From assembly GCA_946402905.1 (NCBI GenBank), contig CAMIYC010000010.1, positions 1 through 64,000 of the forward strand: 64,000 nt of DNA, read 5' to 3'. The notes under the pieces are model-generated. The model was not told the origin of the DNA. It worked only from the letters and a program-made list of their open reading frames with translations, and did not search any database. This stretch comes from an uncultured Prevotellaceae bacterium. GTDB lineage: Bacteria; Bacteroidota; Bacteroidia; Bacteroidales; Bacteroidaceae. Shown one piece after another: positions 51,442 to 59,961 of the stretch (position 1 is its first letter; every line of letters begins with the position of its first letter). The translations under genes and the position numbers were made by a program.

Positions 51442-53613
51442 TTAATAACCCGGGTTCTGCCAGGCTTTCTTCTCTGCGTCGCTCAGGTTGTTGCCGTCGG
51501 CGGTCTGAAGCACGTCGATGAATTTCTGAGGGATTGGGCGCAACTCATGCTTGTTGGCCTGTACATTGGGGGCGGCTTCTGGATTGAAGGCCTTGGCACG
51601 CTTCACCAGCAGGCCGGCGCGGCTCAGCTCTTCCCAGCGGTTCCACTCGCCGAGCAACTCACGGGTGCGCTCGTTGAAGACGAAGTTGAGCATCCGGTCG
51701 TAGTCGCTGGTGCAGCCCAGGGCCTGCAGGATCGCCTCGTCTTCGGCGGGAAGCTGCTTATAACTCTTAATCTGAAGATTCGAAGCGGCGGTGGTCTCCT
51801 CTATGCCTGTTGAGAGATAGTAGGTGTTGGTGTGGGTCATCGAGGCATAGTAAGCGTCGGTGTTGTTGAGCACCTTGCCGTCCTTGTCCTTGTTCTTCTT
51901 CACAGAGGTGGCTGTCGCCGTGGAGTTGTCCTTGTCGCCGCCGTCGGCTTTCAGGAAGGCCATCGAACCGTCGGTGTAGTAGTTGCGGTCCTCGCCGTCT
52001 TTCCACTGGCCACGGGCACGAAGCACATTCACCGTGGCGATAGCCTGGTCGTACTGACCCAGGCGCACCTGAGCCTCGGCTTTCACCAGGTAGGTCTCGC
52101 CAGTGCGGGCCATAATCACGTCGCGGTGGGCATCACCCTTCTCACCGGTGCGGGAGCCGTCGGCAGTCTTGTTGATACCGCAGAACACGTTGGTGCTCGA
52201 GGTGGCACCGTTGTATGTGTTAAGCACATACTTGCCGTTCTGGAAGGTGGTGAAAGCATTGGGCACCCATTTGCCCGTGCGGGGGTTCACGAAGTTGTGA
52301 TTGGTCTTGGCCGTGCCGAACGTGCCGAAGGGGTCGCCGTCGAAACGTGTGTCACTCTTCTTGTTGAGGATGAAGATGATACCCTCGTCGCCCAGGTCGG
52401 GCACTTGAGCATCGGTGATGCCATAGGTGGATTTCACACCCTTGGTCACGTTGCCGTCTTTGTCGGTCTTGTCGTCAGCGGCCTGTGCGATGTTGTTCAG
52501 TCCGTAGACCGTCTTGAAGGTCTTCCACATGCGGGCATCGTTCACGTTGTCGAAGATGGAGTAGGTGTATTCTGTGGGACGGCAACGCTGGAAGTCCATG
52601 CCACCGATATACTGTCCACGCTGTACCCATGCACCGGAGAAGTTGGAGAACTGCGGATCGAAGTAGTTGTAGGTGCGGTTGCCGAAACGGCCTTGGGTCG
52701 AACTGTCGTCGTTGTGCTCGGCAGCCATGAGGATTTCGCTCAGACCTTCATTTTTGCAGTCTACACCGGTCCAGCGGGCATAGAGATCCCAGTAGTCAGG
52801 AGCCAGCGGGCAGGCGGCGATCACTTCGTCGCAGAGGCTGATCACACGGCTCAGGTCGGCGTTCTTGTCATAACTGCCGTTCCAGCTGGAGCAGCGCTCG
52901 CTCTGACGGAACAGAAGGGCCTTGGCCAGGAAATGGGCGGCTGTGTATCTGGTCCAGGTGCCGTTGCCGCGCCATTTGTCTTTGGGCAGCATGTTGTAGG
53001 CTTGCTCCAGGTCTGCGATCACCTGACCCAGAGTGGCTTCTTCCGTGGCGCGTGTGAAGTCTTTCTTCACCTCGCCGTTGGCAGGCTCCGTCTGGAGCAC
53101 CACACCACCATACTGGGCAAAAAGGCGGTAGTAGTTGTACCCACGCAGGAAGTATGCCTCGCCCATAGCCTTGTTGCGGGCGTCTTCGTTCTCCACGTTC
53201 TTGGCTTTGTCAATCACCAGGTTGGCAGTGGCGATACCATAGTACATTTCATCCCAAAGGGCAGAGACGGCGGGGCAGTTCTTGTTGGCTGCACCGAGGG
53301 CGGGGGTCAGGTCGAGGGGATTGAGACGGTTGTCATACGTGTTCCAACACTCTGAGGTGAGATCGGCGCCGTTGGTGAACTCGTCGGTGCCGTAAAGGGT
53401 GATGCCATAGGCCCACTCATAGCCGAAATGCCAGCGGATGTTGCCGTAGAGGCCAGCGGCCATCTTCAGGGCTCCTGTCTCATCGTTAAGCAGTGCGTCG
53501 GTCACCTTGTGACCTGCGTCCTCTGTGAGGAAGTCGTCGCTACAGGAGGTGATACCCACCATGGTAAGCAATGATAATGCACCGCACACTATTTTATGAT
53601 TGATATATCTCAT
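51442..53613 (-). CDS. SusD/RagB family nutrient-binding lipoprotein
   Basis: A 723-aa outer-membrane lipoprotein (lipobox ITSC, Cys24) that captures glycans at the cell surface and works as the lid of the SusC channel. TPR-like helices are seen in the N-terminal half (GEAYFLRGYNYYRL), and RLGQYDQAIATVNVLRARG and FNERTRELLGEWNRWEEL in the C-terminal half are family hallmarks. It is longer than the usual 500-650 aa because of extra loops in the middle. It follows susC by 39 bp in the same operon. Confidence 0.94.
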   Translation of the reverse strand: MRYINHKIVCGALSLLTMVGITSCSDDFLTEDAGHKVTDALLNDETGALKMAAGLYGNIRWHFGYEWAYGITLYGTDEFTNGADLTSECWNTYDNRLNPLDLTPALGAANKNCPAVSALWDEMYYGIATANLVIDKAKNVENEDARNKAMGEAYFLRGYNYYRLFAQYGGVVLQTEPANGEVKKDFTRATEEATLGQVIADLEQAYNMLPKDKWRGNGTWTRYTAAHFLAKALLFRQSERCSSWNGSYDKNADLSRVISLCDEVIAACPLAPDYWDLYARWTGVDCKNEGLSEILMAAEHNDDSSTQGRFGNRTYNYFDPQFSNFSGAWVQRGQYIGGMDFQRCRPTEYTYSIFDNVNDARMWKTFKTVYGLNNIAQAADDKTDKDGNVTKGVKSTYGITDAQVPDLGDEGIIFILNKKSDTRFDGDPFGTFGTAKTNHNFVNPRTGKWVPNAFTTFQNGKYVLNTYNGATSSTNVFCGINKTADGSRTGEKGDAHRDVIMARTGETYLVKAEAQVRLGQYDQAIATVNVLRARGQWKDGEDRNYYTDGSMAFLKADGGDKDNSTATATSVKKNKDKDGKVLNNTDAYYASMTHTNTYYLSTGIEETTAASNLQIKSYKQLPAEDEAILQALGCTSDYDRMLNFVFNERTRELLGEWNRWEELSRAGLLVKRAKAFNPEAAPNVQANKHELRPIPQKFIDVLQTADGNNLSDAEKKAWQNPGY

Positions 53614-53652
53614 ATTGCTATAGTTCTAAAGTTTTTAATGTACGTCTGTTGT

Positions 53653-56600
53653 TTAGAAATCTACTAAGATACCCATGGTGACACCACGGTTGTAGTAAGT
53701 GGCGCCGGTGTCGAGGTCCATGAAGTCGACAGAGGAGTAGAGCATACCCAGGTTCTTGCCTTGTACGTAGAGTTTCAGGCCGTTGATACCCAGCGTGTTG
53801 AGCACGCTCTTGTTGAAATTGTAGGCCAGAGAGAGGTTGCGCACTTTGACGAACGAAGCGTCCTTGAATCCGAGTAGGCCGGAATAGGGGTCACCGCCCG
53901 ACTGGTTGTAGATAGGCTTCTGCCAGTCGGCACCGGTGTTGCTGGGTGTCCAATAGCTGATTTCACGCTGCTGATACATACCAAGCTGACCTTCGCCACC
54001 GGTGCTGACGGTGTAGCCGAAGCGGCCCTGCAGCTCAACAGTGAGTTCGAAACCTTTCCAGCTGATAGAGTTGGACCAGCCTGCGGTGAAGCGGGGGTTG
54101 CGGTTGCCGATGATCACACGGTCGTCGGCATCAATCTTGTAGTTGTGGTCTTGGTCTACGGGCTTCACGTTACCAGCGGTGAACTTATGGCCGTTCTCAT
54201 TGAATTTGGCCATCTCCTCAGCATCGCTCTCTTGCCAGATGCCGTCGGCTTCCATACCATAGTATACGGCAATCGATTCGCCGATAAACCAGGCATTGTT
54301 GATATCGTCTTCCTTGCCGTTGGAGAGTTCCACAATCTCGTCTTTCTGCCAGGCCAGGTTGAGGTTGGAGTTCCACATGAAGTCTTTGGTCATCACAGGG
54401 ATGGTGTTGAGGGTCAGCTCAATACCCTTGTTCTTAGTCTTGCCCACGTTGGCGAGCATGGAGGGATAACCCGAAAGCGAAGGCACGCTCATGTTGAGCA
54501 GCAGGTCTTTGGTGCTCGAGGTGTAGATGTCGAGCGTACCGCCGATGCGGCCTTTCAGGAAACTGAAGTCGATACCGAAGTTCCACTGGGTGGTCTTCTC
54601 CCAGCCGAGGTTCTTGTTAGGCATCGAGTTGGAGCCGGAGGTATAGTAAGGCTCGTTGGTCACGAAAATCTGAGAGTTGCCGGTGCTGAACGGCATCCAG
54701 TAGCTGCTGATCACACCCAGGGTGCCATAGGGCGATACGGCGGCGTTGCCGGTCACACCCACACCGAGACGCAGCTTGAGCTGGTCGAGCCAGTTGAGGT
54801 CGCTGAGCCATTTCTCCTGCTCCATGCGCCAGCCAAGGGCCATCGAGGGGAAGAAGTCCCATTTGTTGCCTTCTGCCAGTACCGACGAGCCGTCCCAGCG
54901 GGCGGAGGCGGTGAGCAGGTAGCGGTCCATGAACGAGTAGTTCACACGGGCCATGTACGATGTCAGGGCATATTCCGATAGACCGGTGCCCATGCCGGCC
55001 TGGTACTGTGAGTCAGTGATGTCGATGGCACCCATGTTGTTCCATAGGAAGGAGGGGATGGTCACGCCGATTTCGTTCATGCTGCTCGACTCGGTGTTGC
55101 TCTTCGAAGCACTTTGCAGCAGGGTGACACCCACGCTGTGGTCGCCGAAAATCTTGTTGTAGAGCAGCATGTTGTCAAGTGTCCAGGCAAAGTGGCGCTC
55201 GTCATTGCGGCGGGCGTAGTTCTTGCTGCCGGCACGGGTGGCTGAACTGCTGTCGAGGAAGTTGCCCAGACGGTAGTAGCGGAAGTCGGGGCCAAATTGC
55301 AGCTTGTACTGCAAACCTGCCAGGGGCTCGAGGATCTTGCCGAAGTCTACTTGAGCGTAGAAACTACCCAGTGCACGGAAAGTCTCGCGGTTGTCGTTAG
55401 ACTTCTTCCACTCATCGATCACGGTGTAGGTGTTGGTGGTGGAGCCTCCGGGCATGGTGATGATCTCACCGTTGCTGTCATAGGGCAGGGTGTAGCGCAG
55501 GATGGCCTTTGCGGCACTGTAGATGTCGGTGGGGCCGGAGCTGGATGACTGACCTGTGCGGGAGAAACCGTATTTCTGCACACCATAGGAGGCGTTGAAC
55601 GAACCGCCCGCCTTGAACCAGGGTGTAGCCTGCACGTCGGCAGAGGCGGCAAAGTTGTAGCGCTCGTAGTTTTGGCCCTTCTGGGTGCCTTTATTGTTCA
55701 GGTAGCCGAAAGAGGCAAAACCGGACACGGTCTTCGAACCGCCGCGCACGCTCAGAGTGTGCTCCTGGGTCAGACCGGTCTGCGTCACAAAGTCGGTCCA
55801 GTCGGTGTCGGTCACTTTCGAACCGTCCCAGCTACCACCGGCCCAACCTTTCTGTATGTTGGCCCAGGCGGTCTCGTCGCCGTCGAAGAATGACTTGTCC
55901 TGATCCTCTGTGGGCTGGTCACCTGGAGTGTAGGTGTCTGGGGCCTGGTTGTATTTGGCCCAGCGACGCCAGGTGATATAGTCGCTGGCACTCATGGCCG
56001 GACTCTTGTCTACGATGTTCTCGAAAGTCAGCGAGCCGGAGTAGCTCAGCTGAGTGCGGCCTTCCTGTCCGCGCTTGGTAGTGATGAGCACCACGCCGTT
56101 GGCACCGCGGCTACCGTAGATGGCGGTCGAAGAGGCGTCTTTCAGAATGTCGATAGACTCGATGTCGCGTGGGTTGAGGGTCTCGATACCACCAGCTTGG
56201 AGGGGTACGCCGTCCACCACATATAATGGGGCTCCCGAGGCGGTGATGGAGCGACTACCACGGATGAGGATGCTACCTACGGTGCCGGGGCGCTCACTCG
56301 AGGTGATGTCCACACCGGCGGCCTTGCCCTGCAGGGCTTCAAAGGCGTTGCTCACAGGACGTGAGTTGAGCTGTTTCTCGCTCACACGGGTCAAGGCACC
56401 CGTCACGTCCGACTTGCGCTGTACACCGTAGCCCACCACGACCACTTCGTCGAGCAGGGCGTTGTCTTCTTTCATCGTCACGTTGAGCGTACTGCTGTTG
56501 CCAGCCTTGATGTTCTGGGTCAGATAGCCCACATAGCTGAATGTGAGGGTGGAGTTGGAAGACACGTCGATCGAGTAGTTGCCGTCGAAGTCGGTGATGG

Positions 56601-56781
56601 CTCCATTGCTCGTGGTGCCATTCTCGGCCACGGTCACACCGATCAGGGGGTCTCCGTTCTCATCCGTCACCGTTCCTGTCACTTTGTGCTTTTGCGCACC
56701 TTGCGCAAACATCATCTGGGGGGCGCCTATAAGCATGCCCAGGCAGATGACAAGCATCCATAAACTGTTACTTTTTAGCAT
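53653..56781 (-). CDS. SusC/RagA family TonB-dependent transporter
   Basis: A 1042-aa outer-membrane transporter. After the signal peptide (about 1-26) there is the carboxypeptidase-regulatory-like domain (VTDENGDPLIGVTV), then the TonB-dependent plug (GVDITSSERPGTVGSILIRG and YVVDGVP, IYGSRGANGVVLITTK) and a 22-stranded barrel ending in the aromatic-rich GVTMGILVDF. It imports oligosaccharides together with the SusD-like lipoprotein. Upstream GH28 is 110 bp away and a -7 element lies in that gap, so susCD may be expressed both from it and from the GH28 promoter. Confidence 0.95.
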   Translation of the reverse strand: MLKSNSLWMLVICLGMLIGAPQMMFAQGAQKHKVTGTVTDENGDPLIGVTVAENGTTSNGAITDFDGNYSIDVSSNSTLTFSYVGYLTQNIKAGNSSTLNVTMKEDNALLDEVVVVGYGVQRKSDVTGALTRVSEKQLNSRPVSNAFEALQGKAAGVDITSSERPGTVGSILIRGSRSITASGAPLYVVDGVPLQAGGIETLNPRDIESIDILKDASSTAIYGSRGANGVVLITTKRGQEGRTQLSYSGSLTFENIVDKSPAMSASDYITWRRWAKYNQAPDTYTPGDQPTEDQDKSFFDGDETAWANIQKGWAGGSWDGSKVTDTDWTDFVTQTGLTQEHTLSVRGGSKTVSGFASFGYLNNKGTQKGQNYERYNFAASADVQATPWFKAGGSFNASYGVQKYGFSRTGQSSSSGPTDIYSAAKAILRYTLPYDSNGEIITMPGGSTTNTYTVIDEWKKSNDNRETFRALGSFYAQVDFGKILEPLAGLQYKLQFGPDFRYYRLGNFLDSSSATRAGSKNYARRNDERHFAWTLDNMLLYNKIFGDHSVGVTLLQSASKSNTESSSMNEIGVTIPSFLWNNMGAIDITDSQYQAGMGTGLSEYALTSYMARVNYSFMDRYLLTASARWDGSSVLAEGNKWDFFPSMALGWRMEQEKWLSDLNWLDQLKLRLGVGVTGNAAVSPYGTLGVISSYWMPFSTGNSQIFVTNEPYYTSGSNSMPNKNLGWEKTTQWNFGIDFSFLKGRIGGTLDIYTSSTKDLLLNMSVPSLSGYPSMLANVGKTKNKGIELTLNTIPVMTKDFMWNSNLNLAWQKDEIVELSNGKEDDINNAWFIGESIAVYYGMEADGIWQESDAEEMAKFNENGHKFTAGNVKPVDQDHNYKIDADDRVIIGNRNPRFTAGWSNSISWKGFELTVELQGRFGYTVSTGGEGQLGMYQQREISYWTPSNTGADWQKPIYNQSGGDPYSGLLGFKDASFVKVRNLSLAYNFNKSVLNTLGINGLKLYVQGKNLGMLYSSVDFMDLDTGATYYNRGVTMGILVDF

Positions 56782-56841
56782 AGGTTTTTGTTTAGATGAA
56801 TATTTGGTTTAAGATTGTATATTCTGGGTTGATGTCGCAGG

Positions 56842-56849
56842 CAAAGATA
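56842..56849 (-). promoter_or_regulatory. -7 element before susC
   Basis: Minus strand TATCTTTG in the 110-bp gap between GH28 and susC; no good -33. Suggests an internal start for susCD with a leader of about 55 nt. Confidence 0.5.
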
Positions 56850-56891
56850 GGCCAGGAAAAGAAGTTTCTGAGTAGTATTTTTGTGCGATTT

Positions 56892-58346
56892 TCAGTGATT
56901 TTCGTCCTTTATGGCTGTTATGTGGCTGCCGTCAGGGGTGTAGACGTTGGTCATCCGCACGTTTCTCACGTCATCGGCGATCACGCATGGACGGCTGTCG
57001 GGAGAGTCGACCAGCAGGGTCACATCACTCAGTTGAAGACCGTCTACGTGGCGGATGAATAATCCGTAGGCAGGACAGACACCGAGAAACTTGGCTATCT
57101 CGGGATATTGAGTGCCCAGCTCGGGATAGTCGCGGCTCACAGCCTCTTTCATGCCGCCTCGGTAACGTATCTGTATATTGCTCAGACGCACGTTCTCGAT
57201 GGGGTGGCCGGACATGCCGGTGATCTGGATGCCGGAGAGGGGGTCGCAGTCGTCGGCAGTCAGGTTGTTGATTTGGATGTCACGGGCAGATGATACTTCC
57301 TGACGCTCCTTGGGGCCGCGGTTGCGGCAGCCGGTGGTGATGTAGATGGGGTAGTGGTGTACATGGCTCATCGAGATGTTACTCACCACGATGTTCTCCA
57401 TCTTGCCCTGGTCCACTTCCTCAAAGGCCAGGCCGCTGCTGTAGTAGCACGTGCAGCCGGTGATGGTGATGTTGCGGTAGCCGCCGTTGCTCTCTGTGCC
57501 AAGCTTGATGCGCCCGCATACCCAGTTCACCTCTTCCGGCACGTAGGTGCCGTCAAGGGCTGTACCCAACTTGAATCCGGTCACCGTGCAGTTGCTGATG
57601 AGGATGTTTTCTGTGATGACAGGACGCTTCAGTGCATAAGAGCTTTTCAGTACAAGGGCATCGTCGTGGGGGGTGTTGATCTTACAGTTGCTCACCGTGG
57701 TGAAACGGCAGCAGTCGATGTCGATGCCGTCGCGGTTGGTGTCGATGAGCACGTTGTCGATAGTGGCATAGTCACAGCCGGTGATGATGATGGCGAAATG
57801 ACCGCCACGGTAGATGGTGATGTCGCGGATGAGTACATTGCGGCACAGCTTCAGGGCGATGGCTTTGTCGCCCATGCCGATGCTGCCGCCCTGCACCTGG
57901 CCGGCTTTTTCAGTGTCGTGGCGGGTGAGACCACGGCCGTCGATCATGCCCCGGCCGGTGATGGAGACATTGCGCTCTCCGTCAGCCCAAATCAGGGAGT
58001 TATGAAAATAGGTGTGACCGCCGTCCTGATATTCAGGGCCGCCAAACTCCTCAGAGGGGTCGTAGGCTCCTCGCTCGTCGGTGGCGATGATGGTAGATCC
58101 CGGTTCCAGATGCAGTTCGATGTCGCTCTTCATGCGGATGCTGCCGCAGAGATAGTTGCCAGCGGGGATGGTCACGGTGCCACCGCCTTGGGCGGCACAG
58201 GCCTCGATGGCGGCATTGATGGCAGGGCTGTCGAGTGTCTTGCCGTCGCCTTGGGCTCCGTAGTCTCTCACATTAAATGAGGTGGCATGTGCGCTGATGG
58301 CGCAGATGGTCAGAAGCAGGGCGGAAAGTATTTTTTTTCTTGTCAT
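56892..58346 (-). CDS. GH28-like glycoside hydrolase (polygalacturonase family)
   Basis: A 484-aa exported right-handed beta-helix enzyme (signal peptide about 1-21). Family features: NVRDYGAQGDGKTLD at the start, GGGTVTIPAGNY, then catalytic-region motifs NRDGIDID, PHDDALVLKSS and GRIKLGTES. These match the GH28 NTD, DD and RIK motifs. The GHG histidine of typical polygalacturonases is not seen at the expected place, where VTGFKLGTALDG stands instead, so the active site may differ. First gene of the GH28-susC-susD operon and divergent from rhaM. Probable substrate: homogalacturonan or rhamnogalacturonan. Confidence 0.85.
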   Translation of the reverse strand: MTRKKILSALLLTICAISAHATSFNVRDYGAQGDGKTLDSPAINAAIEACAAQGGGTVTIPAGNYLCGSIRMKSDIELHLEPGSTIIATDERGAYDPSEEFGGPEYQDGGHTYFHNSLIWADGERNVSITGRGMIDGRGLTRHDTEKAGQVQGGSIGMGDKAIALKLCRNVLIRDITIYRGGHFAIIITGCDYATIDNVLIDTNRDGIDIDCCRFTTVSNCKINTPHDDALVLKSSYALKRPVITENILISNCTVTGFKLGTALDGTYVPEEVNWVCGRIKLGTESNGGYRNITITGCTCYYSSGLAFEEVDQGKMENIVVSNISMSHVHHYPIYITTGCRNRGPKERQEVSSARDIQINNLTADDCDPLSGIQITGMSGHPIENVRLSNIQIRYRGGMKEAVSRDYPELGTQYPEIAKFLGVCPAYGLFIRHVDGLQLSDVTLLVDSPDSRPCVIADDVRNVRMTNVYTPDGSHITAIKDENH

Positions 58347-58384
58347 GGCGTTTAGGTTAGGGTCGCTAAATTGTGGTTATGCTG

Positions 58385-58392
58385 CAAAATTA
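58385..58392 (-). promoter_or_regulatory. -7 element of the GH28-susCD operon
   Basis: Minus strand TAATTTTG, about 40 bp before the GH28 ATG. No clear -33; an HTCS-activated promoter may not need one. Confidence 0.5.
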
Positions 58393-58478
58393 CTTACAAA
58401 ATGATTCTGCTGTTATCGACTTTTGTCCGAAAATATAGTATTTTTGTACGAAAATCATGGTAAAAAAGTAGCCTATAT

Positions 58479-58509
58479 ATTGTTCATTATAAAATAATAG
58501 GTAAATTTG
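58479..58509 (+). promoter_or_regulatory. rhaM promoter
   Basis: ATTG (58479-58482), 19 bp, TAAATTTG (58502-58509); one mismatch to consensus. The leader to rhaM is about 135 nt. Confidence 0.6.
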
Positions 58510-58564
58510 CACTCAGAGTCAAAAAGGTGCCACGCTCCCCCTGCAATGGCAGGCTTGGCAGCTA

Positions 58565-58618
58565 ATCCTACTAGTCTCACTAGTTCTACTAGTCTCACGA
58601 GTTCTCCTAATCCTACTA
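58565..58618 (+). repeat. low-complexity repeat in the rhaM leader
   Basis: Degenerate tandem copies of CTACTAGTCTCA/CTAGTT, about 54 bp in all, in the untranslated leader. No coding potential. Confidence 0.7.
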
Positions 58619-58648
58619 AAAACTTAAAATCTTAAAAACTCATCAACA

Positions 58649-58966
58649 ATGAACCGATTCGCATTTAAAATGTTTCTCAAACCGGGCTGTGAGAAAGAAT
58701 ATGCCCGTCGTCATGCCGCTATCTGGCCTGAATTAGTGAAAATGATCAAAGACGCTGGAGTAAGCAACTACAGCATCTACTGGGACAAGGAAACCAATAT
58801 CCTTTTCGGATATCAGGAGTGCTCCACTGCTACCAACAGCCAGGACACCACTGATGTAGACCCCATCACACAGAAATGGTGGGACATGATGGCTGACATC
58901 ATGGAGGTGAATCCCGACAACTCGCCTGTTTCTATCCCTATTCAAGAGGTGTTCCATTTGGATTGA
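58649..58966 (+). CDS. rhaM: L-rhamnose mutarotase
   Basis: A 105-aa cytoplasmic enzyme interconverting alpha- and beta-L-rhamnose so that the isomerase receives the right anomer. Family signs: FKMFLKPGCEKEYARRHAAIW (catalytic His22 region), NYSIYWDKETNILFGY and the WWDMM segment near residue 75, plus the C-terminal PIQEVFHLD. Length is exact for the family. It is divergent from the GH28-SusCD operon and supports rhamnogalacturonan as the locus substrate. No rhaA/B/D or rhamnose transporter is in the window. Confidence 0.93.
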   Translation: MNRFAFKMFLKPGCEKEYARRHAAIWPELVKMIKDAGVSNYSIYWDKETNILFGYQECSTATNSQDTTDVDPITQKWWDMMADIMEVNPDNSPVSIPIQEVFHLD

Positions 58967-59150
58967 TGGTGAGGTTAGAGGCCGTAGATTAATCAGGTCA
59001 TCAAAATGGTCTCCGTCTGATTGACACCCTGTGAATGAGAAGCCGCTGTGAAATATGACGGCCATCATTCATAACTTTTTCAGTGTCATATACATTTGTG
59101 TCAGAATTATCTTTTACTCAACTTTCACAAGCGCTAACTCCAATATCGTC

Positions 59151-59211
59151 AGGTTTTGAGGTAATAATTGCCTTACTGTTGATCCGAAAAGGTTATCTCG
59201 CCTCAAAACCT
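59151..59211. repeat. 11-bp inverted repeat
   Basis: AGGTTTTGAGG and CCTCAAAACCT, 39-bp spacer. Perfect arms. Confidence 0.65.
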
Positions 59212-59270
59212 CACAATTTAAAATCTTATAAACAAAGAAGTTGTGGACTTCCAAAACTTTAGACTTGAAA

Positions 59271-59385
59271 CCACTTTAAAAAGTAATTATCATCACTATC
59301 ATGTCCGTTAGGTACTCCTCTTCCATGCATGGGGAGGGAAGCACCTGGCGGTTTTCGTTTGCAAGTAACGGACTTTTTCAAGTGG
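59271..59385. repeat. nested imperfect inverted repeat
   Basis: Outer arms CCACTTTAAAAAGT and ACTTTTTCAAGTGG (13 of 14 pair), inner arms GTCCGTTA/TAACGGAC, central palindrome CCATGCATGG. Could fold as one long stem-loop of about 115 nt. Confidence 0.55.
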
Positions 59386-59507
59386 ACTCAGACTTTTACA
59401 TTAAGATAAGGAAAAGATACATATCGTTTTCTGAATTCTGAGATTATTTCAGGACAACTTTGGGTCAAGGTACCAAGGAAATAAAATGAATAAAAAATCC
59501 CTCACAA

Positions 59508-59539
59508 TTTGCTCAGATAATAAAATTTGCTTATATTTG
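59508..59539 (+). promoter_or_regulatory. promoter of the long leader at 59.5 kb
   Basis: TTTG (59508-59511), 20 bp, TATATTTG (59532-59539): a perfect Bacteroidota promoter. It is about 420 bp before the next credible gene start (59962). Confidence 0.65.
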
Positions 59540-59961
59540 CAAATGGCTTTACCAATACCTGAAAAGGAATGGTAAGTCGACATTGATGGAACAGGGATGA
59601 GGCCACAATAAAGGTCTGGCCAAGTTCCGAAAAGGACGTTTACTGAACGTCGCTATCTGTATCATCAAACTTCGCAACTTTGAAACACCTACAGGAGCGA
59701 AGCAACGGAACGTCCACATTGGGTGTATTATATCCACCATGCTGCCCATATTTTTATTTTTATGGGCAGCAAAGGGTGTGTTGTAATATCACTTGACGTG
59801 GGCAGTCTTCGTTGCTTATCCTTGGGTGTGGGCAGCGAAGGCCTGATGATAGGGGTAGGCGCGGAGGTGAAAACTCCCACGTCTTTTTGTGTTCCAACCC
59901 TAACCCTACGTTTTACGCCGAATGGGGGAGACAGGAGGCAACCAAGAAACCAACAACAACT
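59540..59961 (+). other. long structured 5' leader, candidate cis-regulatory RNA
   Basis: If transcription starts at the promoter above, about 420 nt are untranslated except for a possible 10-codon frame at the very 5' end (59543). Two structures stand out: an 11-bp hairpin (TGCTGCCCATA, 59740-59750, with 59761-59771) and an 89-nt element (59795-59883). The element has outer stem GACGTGGG/CCCACGTC, inner stems CTTCGTTGC/GCAGCGAAG (59807-59815, 59832-59840) and GCCT/AGGC, followed by TTTTT. This looks like a three-way junction ending in a terminator. No known riboswitch was recognised. Confidence 0.45.

Larger units (their letters stand above)
58967..59507. other. 541-bp intergenic region with inverted repeats
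   Basis: No credible gene. It holds an 11-bp inverted repeat (AGGTTTTGAGG, 59151-59161, with 59201-59211) and a longer imperfect stem (59271-59284 with 59372-59385, inner arms GTCCGTTA 59303-59310 and TAACGGAC 59366-59373, and a central CCATGCATGG palindrome). The rest is unremarkable. Confidence 0.6.

Noticed and set aside
51832..53355. A 507-codon plus-strand open frame opposite susD
   Set aside because: Low-complexity Val/Gly/His-rich translation, typical of the opposite strand of a coding gene; susD is certain.
59543..59749. A small gene or transposase remnant in the 59.5-59.8 kb leader
   Set aside because: Frames are short and broken by stops in both directions and none resembles a known family; kept only as a leader region.
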